Of a DNA stretch of 64,000 bases, positions 58,331 to 64,000 are shown one piece after another (the first letter of the stretch is position 1; every line of letters begins with the position of its first letter). The notes beneath the pieces were generated by a model, which was not told the DNA's origin, ran no database searches, and was given only the letters and a program-made list of their open reading frames with translations. A program made the position numbers and the translations under genes. Location: NCBI RefSeq assembly GCF_042687825.1, contig NZ_JBHUQE010000001.1, positions 186,001-250,000 on the forward strand, in the 5' to 3' direction. The DNA comes from Sedimentitalea sp042687825 (lineage in GTDB: Bacteria > Pseudomonadota > Alphaproteobacteria > Rhodobacterales > Rhodobacteraceae).

Positions 58331-59179
58331 CTACACCCGCCACCAGCGTTCCGCCAGACGCCCGTCATCCAGCGGATGAGAGGCGCCGATCAGCGGTGGT
58401 TTTCCAACCCCGGCATGCATGGCCAGAACCATGTTGTCCGCCGAGGGATGAAAGACCAGATCGCCATGACCGCGCAGGTCCCCAGGTTTCGGCAGAACCG
58501 CGACATCGACAAATCCGTCGCGCAGAGCCTCGGCGCGCACGCCAGCGTCGGGAATCACCAGCGCCTCGACACGGTCCAGCCATCCGGCGCGCCCGGACTT
58601 GTGATGTTCCAGGACCCTTTCGCCCAGATAGTGCCGCTGCGAATCCAGCCGCAGGGTGCGATAGCAGCCGCTGCCCACAGCCTGGTACAGGGGCAGATCG
58701 ACCTGCCCGCCGGCGCAGATGATCAGCGCCGGATCGGCCAGCAGAATCGGCAGATCCGGGTTGCCTAGCGCCAGATCAAGACGAATCCCGTCGGGCGCCG
58801 TGGCGCGCACCGCGGCAAAATCGATATGGCCCAGCGCCCTGTGCGCCAGCAGCGAGTCGGCCACGTCGCGGCTGGTCAGCTGACGCCCGTCATGAAACCG
58901 GTGCCCGCTGCGCAGCGTGATCTGCCAGTTGCGTGCGGTCGCATCGGCCCGCCAGCTGGTGGCCAGTTCACCCTGCAGCCCGCCATTTGCAGCGATTTCA
59001 GTCAGGGTTTCGAACGCCGCTCCGCGCACCAACCGGCCCAGCGCATCGTCCTGACGCGGCAAGGCCAGCCGCAACCGTCCGCCCGGGCGCGGGGCGGCGT
59101 GCAATGACACGCCGGACGCCGCCAGCAAGGCGGCAGCGACCCCCGATGAAAACAGCGCGCGCCGGTCCATACGATTCAT
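58331..59179 (-). CDS. Short ABC-type solute-binding protein (SBP family 5-like)
   Basis: A 282-residue exported protein with a twin-arginine-like signal (MDRRALFSSGVAAALLAASG). The body has family-5 peptide-binding features: GGRLRLALPRQDDALGRLVR, ELATSWRADATARNWQITLR, SGHRFHDGRQLTSRDVADSL. Full members are about 500-550 residues; here the C-terminal domain is missing and the end is SHPLDDGRLAERWWRV. A GGAGG site precedes ATG 59179. No permease or ATPase is nearby. It may be a specialised one-domain binder. Confidence 0.8.
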   Translation of the reverse strand: MNRMDRRALFSSGVAAALLAASGVSLHAAPRPGGRLRLALPRQDDALGRLVRGAAFETLTEIAANGGLQGELATSWRADATARNWQITLRSGHRFHDGRQLTSRDVADSLLAHRALGHIDFAAVRATAPDGIRLDLALGNPDLPILLADPALIICAGGQVDLPLYQAVGSGCYRTLRLDSQRHYLGERVLEHHKSGRAGWLDRVEALVIPDAGVRAEALRDGFVDVAVLPKPGDLRGHGDLVFHPSADNMVLAMHAGVGKPPLIGASHPLDDGRLAERWWRV

Positions 59180-59180
59180 C

Positions 59181-60158
59181 TCAGGCCTCCGCCTCGGCGA
59201 TCCGGTCCATCACCCGCACCAGTTCCAGGCTGATTCCCGGTTCCGACAACGCATGGCCGGCGTTGCGAATCATCTTCAGCTCCGCCGCCGGCCAGTGTTC
59301 GGCCAGTCGCCAGGCCGATGTCGGCGGGCAGATCATGTCATACCGGCCCTGCACGATGACGCCGGGAATATGCGCGATCCGGTCCATATGCGACACGATC
59401 TGATCGTCGGACTCGAGAAAACCGCCATTGATGAAATAATGGTTTTCAAGCCGCGCAAAGGCGCGGGCATATTCTCCGGGGCCTTCGCCAGAGGTGCCGC
59501 TGGAATGGATCGAGGCCAGCGCGTTCTCCCAGGCCGACCAGGCTCGGCCATAGCGAATTTCAAGCTGCAAATCGCCGGAAAACAGCCGGCGGTGATACGC
59601 GCTGATGATGTCGTTACGCTCGTCCGGCGGAATCAGCGACACGAAGCGCTGCCATGTTTCCGGCCAGAATTTCCCGGCGCCACCGCCATAGAACCAGTCC
59701 AGCTCGGCCCGTGTCATCAGGAACACACCACGCAGAACCAGCTGGCGCACCCGGTCCGGATGCGCCTGGGCATAGATCAGCGACAGCGTCGCGCCCCAGC
59801 TGCCTCCAAAGGTCAGCCAGGTCTCGATATCCAGTTCGCGGCGAATCGTTTCGATATCCGCAACCAGATGCCAGGTGGTGTTGTCGGTCACAGAAGCATG
59901 CGGCCGCGACCGTCCACAGCCGCGCTGATCGAACAGGACGACCCGATAGACATCGGGGTCGAAATACCGTCGCATCGCCGGGCTGCAACCGCCACCGGGG
60001 CCGCCATGCATCACGACAACTGGAATTCCGCCTGGATTTCCGCATTGTTCGACATAGATCTTGTGGCCTTGACCAACACTCACCATGCGTTGATCAAAGG
60101 GATCAACCGGCGGATACAGATACTGCACTGCGCGCTTTTGGTCCGAGTGTTTGTCCAT
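59181..60158 (-). CDS. pip: Prolyl iminopeptidase
   Basis: A 325-residue alpha/beta hydrolase that removes N-terminal proline. Oxyanion motif VVMHGGPGGGCSPAMRRYFD, DQRGCGRSRPHASV, nucleophile GGSWGATLSLIYAQ, catalytic Asp in VQGRYDMICPP, and His in IRNAGHALSEPG. The N-terminal YPPVDPFDQRMVSVGQGHKI is typical. Length is normal (313-325). It is head-to-head with ubiG and followed 1 bp later by the solute-binding protein. Confidence 0.96.
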   Translation of the reverse strand: MDKHSDQKRAVQYLYPPVDPFDQRMVSVGQGHKIYVEQCGNPGGIPVVVMHGGPGGGCSPAMRRYFDPDVYRVVLFDQRGCGRSRPHASVTDNTTWHLVADIETIRRELDIETWLTFGGSWGATLSLIYAQAHPDRVRQLVLRGVFLMTRAELDWFYGGGAGKFWPETWQRFVSLIPPDERNDIISAYHRRLFSGDLQLEIRYGRAWSAWENALASIHSSGTSGEGPGEYARAFARLENHYFINGGFLESDDQIVSHMDRIAHIPGVIVQGRYDMICPPTSAWRLAEHWPAAELKMIRNAGHALSEPGISLELVRVMDRIAEAEA

Positions 60159-60207
60159 GAATGCCCTATATAGTCGCTGCGAGTATGAAAATCACATGGA
60201 GACAGGA

Positions 60208-60954
60208 ATGCAAGCGCCACAGAACTCGGTGGACCCGGCCGAAGTCGCAAAATTCGAAGCCATGGCGGCCGAGTGGTGGGACCCGGCGGGAAAGTTCAAG
60301 CCTCTGCACATGCTCAACCCCTGCCGTCTGGACTATATTACGACACAAATAGCGGGCGAATTCGACCGTGACGTGACGGAAAACAGGCCCTTTGCCGGCC
60401 TGCGCCTGCTGGATATCGGCTGTGGCGGCGGGTTGCTGGCCGAACCCATGGCGCGGTTGGGGGCAAAGGTGGTGGGCGCCGATGCCGCCGCCGGCAATAT
60501 TCCGGTGGCTCGGGTGCACGCGGCGCAATCGGGTCTGGACATCGACTATCGCCACACCACGGCCGAAGCGCTGGCGGCCGATGGCGAACGGTTCGACGTG
60601 GTGCTGAACATGGAGGTGGTCGAGCATGTCGCGGACCCGCTGGCCTATCTGACTGCTTGCCAGACCCTGCTGAAACCCGGCGGGTTGCATATCTGCTCGA
60701 CCATCAACCGCAATGCCAAATCCTATATGATGGCGATCATCGGCGCCGAGGTCGTGATGCGCTGGCTGCCCAAGGGCACCCATGAATGGTCGAAATTCAT
60801 CACCCCGGACGAGCTTTTCGACCTGCTTGGCCGCGCCGGACTGACCCCGGTCGACCGCAAGGGGTTCGTATTCAACCCGGTCGCCTGGTCCTGGAGCCTG
60901 TCGCCCCGAGATCTGAGCGTCAACTACGTCACCGCCAGCACGAAACCCGCCTGA
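60208..60954 (+). CDS. ubiG: Ubiquinone biosynthesis O-methyltransferase UbiG
   Basis: A 248-residue SAM-dependent enzyme that makes both O-methyl steps in ubiquinone synthesis. ATG 60208 has GGAG 5-9 bp upstream; starts at 60151 and 60196 are less likely. Family marks: FEAMAAEWWDPAGKFKPLHM, LNPCRLDYI, SAM motif LLDIGCGGGLLAEPMARLGA, VEHVADPLAYLTACQTLLKP and GTHEWSKFITPDEL. Length is normal. It stands alone and is convergent with the MarR gene. Confidence 0.97.
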   Translation: MQAPQNSVDPAEVAKFEAMAAEWWDPAGKFKPLHMLNPCRLDYITTQIAGEFDRDVTENRPFAGLRLLDIGCGGGLLAEPMARLGAKVVGADAAAGNIPVARVHAAQSGLDIDYRHTTAEALAADGERFDVVLNMEVVEHVADPLAYLTACQTLLKPGGLHICSTINRNAKSYMMAIIGAEVVMRWLPKGTHEWSKFITPDELFDLLGRAGLTPVDRKGFVFNPVAWSWSLSPRDLSVNYVTASTKPA

Positions 60955-60970
60955 TCGCCCCGACGGCCCG

Positions 60971-61414
60971 TCAGCCGCGGTTTTCCAACCGGATCCGCAA
61001 TTCCCGCATCACCGGCAGAACCGAACGCACCTTGTCGGGGCCCAACTCGCCGACAACCTGGTTGATCATGGGCGTCAGCGCCGAGATCGCCTGTTCCCGG
61101 GCCTGACGTCCCGCCGGGCTGATCGCCACCATCTTGCGCCGGGCATCGTCCCAGTCCGGGCGGATATGAACATAGCCGGCCCACTCCAGCTTGGTCAGCG
61201 TGTTGGTCATTGCGCCGCGTGTGACATGGAACGTGCCCGCCAATTGTGCCGGTGACCGTTCATCGGCCACAAAGGCCAGATGGTTCAGAACCGAGAAATG
61301 CGAGATCTCCATGCCCTTTGGCAACGCCTTGGACAGGCGGTTCCGCAACAGTTGGTCCGCCGTCAGGATCTCGCTGAACAGGGTCACGGCCAGCGCGTTG
61401 ACGTCGTCATTCAT
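60971..61414 (-). CDS. MarR-family transcriptional regulator
   Basis: A 147-residue winged-helix protein. The wHTH (about 30-100) reads GMEISHFSVLNHLAFVADER, SPAQLAGTFHVTRGAMTNTL, TKLEWAGYVHIRPDWDDARR; D-x-R-x-x-x-V of the wing is present. It overlaps the nitrilase gene by 4 bp and is the last gene of the comF-grxC-nit-marR group on this strand. Effector and targets are unknown. Confidence 0.92.
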   Translation of the reverse strand: MNDDVNALAVTLFSEILTADQLLRNRLSKALPKGMEISHFSVLNHLAFVADERSPAQLAGTFHVTRGAMTNTLTKLEWAGYVHIRPDWDDARRKMVAISPAGRQAREQAISALTPMINQVVGELGPDKVRSVLPVMRELRIRLENRG

Positions 61415-62271
61415 GGCTTGTCCTTGCCTGCGCCGGGAAGATCCGGACCCTGAAAGGGGCGGACATGGGTCAGCGACGGTATCCGTCGCCGCGCGTCCTC
61501 AATCGCCTCGACCTGCAGATCGAACAGGAAAACCCCGGGGTCCGTCCCGCCATCGACCAGGATCTCGCCCCAGGGCGAGACCGCCAGGCTGTGGCCATAG
61601 GTGCGCCGCACCTTGCCGCGGCTGCAAGGATGGGTGCCGGTCTGCGCGGGCGCCAGAACGTAGCATCCGGTCTCGATCGCCCGGGCTCGCAACAGGCTGT
61701 GCCAATGCGCCGCGCCGGTCACGGGCGAGAAGGCCGCCGGCACGGTCAGGATGCCTGCGCCCGCCTTTGCCAGCGCCTGATAAAGATGCGGAAACCGCAA
61801 ATCGTAGCAGATCGTCAGGCCGATTCGGCCAAAGGGCGTATCCGCCACCACCGCGCGGTCGCCCGGGCGATAGCCCTCGGATTCGCGAAAGGTTTCCTGC
61901 GGCGTGACCTGCACGTCGAACATATGGATCTTGTCATAGCGCGCCCGGATCGTGCCATCCGGCGCGATCAGCAGCGAGCGGTTGGCAAAACGTCCGTCCG
62001 GGTCATCTGTTTTCAGCGCCAGCGAGCCGATCAGCAGCCAGATTTCCAGCGCTTTGGCCTGCTGCCGCAGCGCCGCCAGCATCGCATCATCCTGTTCCCG
62101 GACAAGTACGCCGGTCTGCTGATCACGGCTGTTGGACAGGCAATTCGTCACTTCGGGCGTGACGACGAACCCGGCCCCCTCGGCGGCAGCCTGCGCAACA
62201 AAGCGCTGAACCATCGGCAGGTTTGCCGCCGGATCATCGCCGGATGTGAGTTGGACAAGCGCGGTTTTCAT
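61411..62271 (-). CDS. Carbon-nitrogen hydrolase (Nit/omega-amidase type)
   Basis: A 286-residue nitrilase-superfamily amidase. ATG 62271 overlaps the grxC stop (TGATG). The Glu-Lys-Cys catalytic triad is in VVTPEVTNCL (E), YDKIHMFDVQ (K) and GLTICYDLRFPHLY (C). This is the Nit1/Nit2 group, which hydrolyses deaminated glutathione or alpha-ketoamides. The adjacent glutaredoxin supports a link to glutathione metabolism, but this is inference. Confidence 0.93.
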   Translation of the reverse strand: MKTALVQLTSGDDPAANLPMVQRFVAQAAAEGAGFVVTPEVTNCLSNSRDQQTGVLVREQDDAMLAALRQQAKALEIWLLIGSLALKTDDPDGRFANRSLLIAPDGTIRARYDKIHMFDVQVTPQETFRESEGYRPGDRAVVADTPFGRIGLTICYDLRFPHLYQALAKAGAGILTVPAAFSPVTGAAHWHSLLRARAIETGCYVLAPAQTGTHPCSRGKVRRTYGHSLAVSPWGEILVDGGTDPGVFLFDLQVEAIEDARRRIPSLTHVRPFQGPDLPGAGKDKP

Positions 62272-62528
62272 CACTCTGTCAGCAAGGCGTCCAGCTTGCC
62301 CGCGCGCTCCAGAGCATAAAGATCGTCACATCCGCCAACATGGATATCGCCTACGAAAATCTGCGGCACGGTGCGGCCGCCGCTGGCCCGCTGAATCATT
62401 TCCGGTTTGCGGTCAGGGTTCCGCAAAACGTCGATTTCCGAATACGCCACGCCCTTTTCGTTCAGCAGCCGTTTTGCAGCATGGCAGAAACCACAGAGTG
62501 GAGAGGTGTAGATTTCGACCGATTGCAT
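62271..62528 (-). CDS. grxC: Glutaredoxin 3
   Basis: An 85-residue dithiol glutaredoxin. ATG 62528 gives the usual start (MQSVEIYTSPLCGFCHAAKR). The active site is CGFC, a variant of the common CPYC. TVPQIFVGDIHVGGCDDLYA carries the cis-Pro TVPQ and the GG-x-DD glutathione site. Length is normal. It overlaps the next gene by one base. Confidence 0.95.
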   Translation of the reverse strand: MQSVEIYTSPLCGFCHAAKRLLNEKGVAYSEIDVLRNPDRKPEMIQRASGGRTVPQIFVGDIHVGGCDDLYALERAGKLDALLTE

Positions 62529-62566
62529 GTCAGAGCCCCTTGATTGTCGGCGCGTTTGTCGGGGAT

Positions 62567-63295
62567 TTAGTCCAGCTTTGCAACACGCGCCAGCGTCAGC
62601 ACGCACACGTCATCCGCGCCGGCGTCCAGACAGGCCTGCGCGCAGGCGGTCAGGGTTGCGCCGGTGGTCATCACGTCATCGACCAGCAGGATACGCCGCG
62701 CGACCAGCCGGTGGCGGCGCCGGGGATGCACGCGGATGGCGCCCTCCAGATCCGCAAAGCGCTGTTGTGCGCTGCGCCCGTCCAGCATCGCGGTGCGGCG
62801 CGTGCGCTGCAACAGATCGGGGCAATGCGCCAGACCGGTCTGTCGCGCCAGCGCCTGTGCCAGCAGGCCGGACTGGTTATAGCGGCGTTTCGCCAGTCGC
62901 GACCAATGCAACGGCACCGGAGCGATCAGCATCGACTGGCACAGGAACGGCCGTGCCGCCCGCGCCATCCACAGGGCCGCCGGACGGGCGATTTCCGGGC
63001 GGTCGCCATGTTTCAACGCCAGCACCATGCGCCGGGCGCGGTCCTTGTAGGTCAGCGCGGCACGGCCCTGCGACCAGGGGCGTGGCGTCTGCATGCAGTC
63101 GTCGCAGTCGATCCTGTAGCCGTCGGCCCCGCCGGGCACCGGCGTGCCGCAGCTTTCGCACACGGTGCCGCCGATAAAGGGCGTATCGCGCCAGCACGTC
63201 CCGCACAGACCGAAGTCGCTATCCACCATCGCGCCGCAGCCCAGACAGCGCGGCGGGTACAAGAGCGAAACCGCCGTTTGAATCCTTGCCAGCAT
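62567..63295 (-). CDS. comF: ComF-family phosphoribosyltransferase-like protein
   Basis: A 242-residue ComF. ATG 63295 is chosen; the longer frame to 63373 overlaps the divergent gene. The N-terminal zinc finger has CLGCGAMVDS, GLCGTCW, CESCGTPV and CDDCM pairs. The PRT domain follows: LIAPVPLHWSRLAKRRYNQS and the PRPP-binding ILLVDDVMTTGATLTACAQA. ComF is linked to DNA uptake in some bacteria. The first 13 bp upstream gap of the divergent methyltransferase must hold both promoters. Confidence 0.94.
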   Translation of the reverse strand: MLARIQTAVSLLYPPRCLGCGAMVDSDFGLCGTCWRDTPFIGGTVCESCGTPVPGGADGYRIDCDDCMQTPRPWSQGRAALTYKDRARRMVLALKHGDRPEIARPAALWMARAARPFLCQSMLIAPVPLHWSRLAKRRYNQSGLLAQALARQTGLAHCPDLLQRTRRTAMLDGRSAQQRFADLEGAIRVHPRRRHRLVARRILLVDDVMTTGATLTACAQACLDAGADDVCVLTLARVAKLD

Positions 63296-63312
63296 TTGCC
63301 TAGTTACCACCC

Positions 63313-64000
63313 ATGACCCAAGCGCCCCAGATATTCGACCGCTCCGCCCTGATCTGCCACCGCCAGCGGGCACGGCGTGACGACCTGTTTCTGCAACAGA
63401 TGGCGGTAGACGAGGTGCAGGATCGCCTCTCGATGGTTAACAGAACGTTTACGACACCCGCCGTGGTGACGGGCTTTGCCGCGCCGTGGCAGGCGGCCAT
63501 GCCCGCCGCCCAGCTGGTCGCCGATGACGATGTGCTGGATCTGCAGGCACAGGCGCATGATCTGGTGATTCATGCCATGTGCCTGCACTGGTCAAACGAT
63601 CCCGTGGGTCAAATCATCCAGTGCCGCCGCGCGCTGAAACCGGACGGGCTGTTCCTGGCGGTCATGCTGGGCGGGCAGACCCTGCACGAGTTGCGCGCGA
63701 CGCTGGCCGAGGCGGAAAGCCGCCTGACCGGCGGGTTGTCACCACGTGTGGCACCGATGGCCGAAATTCGCGAACTGGGCGCCCTGTTGCAACGCGCCGA
63801 TCTGGCTCTTCCGGTGGCCGACAATGTGGTCAGCGTCGCGCAATATCGCGATCTTGCGCATCTGATGCACGATCTACGCGAAATGGGCGAAGGCAACGCC
63901 CTGTCCGGGCGGCTGCGGCAACCGACGCGGCGCGGCGTCTTTCAGGCGGCTGAAACTCTGTATCGCGACCGTTTCGGCACGCCCGACGGCCGGTTGCCCG
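63313..64000 (+). CDS. Partial methyltransferase-like protein (NDUFAF5/BioC-like)
   Basis: A frame open from ATG 63313 to the right edge, at least 229 codons. Motifs: IFDRSALICHRQRARRDDLF, AHDLVIHAMCLHWSNDPVGQ, CRRALKPDGLFLAVMLGGQT and LSPRVAPMAEIRELGALLQR. These fit the SAM-dependent methyltransferase family that includes the complex I assembly factor NDUFAF5. The glycine-rich motif I is absent: FTTPAVVTGFAAPW stands where DxGxGxG is expected. It may be an inactive or modified form. Confidence 0.8.
   Translation, partial: MTQAPQIFDRSALICHRQRARRDDLFLQQMAVDEVQDRLSMVNRTFTTPAVVTGFAAPWQAAMPAAQLVADDDVLDLQAQAHDLVIHAMCLHWSNDPVGQIIQCRRALKPDGLFLAVMLGGQTLHELRATLAEAESRLTGGLSPRVAPMAEIRELGALLQRADLALPVADNVVSVAQYRDLAHLMHDLREMGEGNALSGRLRQPTRRGVFQAAETLYRDRFGTPDGRLP

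Noticed and set aside
1..64000. CRISPR array, toxin-antitoxin or phage defence system
   Set aside because: No regularly spaced repeats and no genes of such families were seen anywhere in the window.

Overview
The window is high-GC DNA from an alphaproteobacterium, most likely a member of the Rhodobacterales/Roseobacter group. The evidence is the flagellar gene layout (fliL-fliF-fliH-fliN-fliP facing motA/motE, and fliI divergent from flgBC-fliE-fliQ-flgFGA-flgH), a DUF5928-type GT14 glycosyltransferase, a TRAP transporter, an rpoN-free lptCAB-hpf-ptsN block and the rimP-nusA-ylxR-infB operon. No rRNA, tRNA, CRISPR array, insertion sequence or prophage was seen. Almost every gene is intact. 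The two edge genes (1-539 and 63313-64000) are cut by the window.

Layout. 1-6379: first half of a flagellar locus. A minus-strand group (fliL, a small coiled-coil membrane protein, motE-like, motA and a partial secreted protein) diverges from fliF-fliH-fliN-fliP around a CtrA-like box. 6380-17391: about 11 kb of metabolic genes. They are a LysR regulator, a two-gene NAD-dependent molybdenum formate dehydrogenase with a fused gamma-beta subunit, a fumarylacetoacetate-hydrolase-family enzyme, a DctPQM TRAP transporter, a 58-residue four-cysteine protein and a GntR-like LacI-family repressor. 17533-23499: second half of the flagellar locus (a second FliL, flgH, flgA, flgG, flgF, fliQ, fliE, flgC, flgB, and divergent fliI), again with a CtrA-like box in the divergent gap.

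23625-28394: RNase D, KDO biosynthesis (kdsD), LPS export (lptC-lptA-lptB), hpf and ptsN. 28414-38526: surface-glycan genes. They are a tandem sulfotransferase, a GT14-DUF5928 protein, two paralogous GT2 enzymes, galE, galU, kdsB, a CysQ-type PAP phosphatase and an ABC-2 (KpsM/Wzm-like) permease without its ATPase. Together they look like a module for making a possibly sulfated surface polysaccharide: galU/galE supply sugar nucleotides, the glycosyltransferases build the chain, the sulfotransferase decorates it and CysQ removes PAP.

38523-50784: an SH3-domain protein, alkB, a small DMT-family transporter behind a perfect 16-bp palindrome, dnaK-dnaJ, radC, a periplasmic binding protein fused to an OmpA domain, an unknown exported protein, secA and a parvulin. 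50788-58309: argJ, mutT, a 44-residue conserved-looking protein, a bidirectional terminator, and the rimP-nusA-ylxR-infB operon. That operon begins with a recognisable promoter followed by an intrinsic terminator just upstream of rimP, which suggests attenuation. 58331-64000: a short solute-binding protein, prolyl iminopeptidase, ubiG, a MarR regulator, a nitrilase-family hydrolase, glutaredoxin, comF and a partial methyltransferase-like protein.

I did not find a clearly unprecedented multi-gene system. The best leads are the rimP leader attenuator, the four-cysteine small protein, the sulfated-glycan module with its two-domain sulfotransferase, the palindromic operator sites, and the split of the flagellar locus by metabolic genes.
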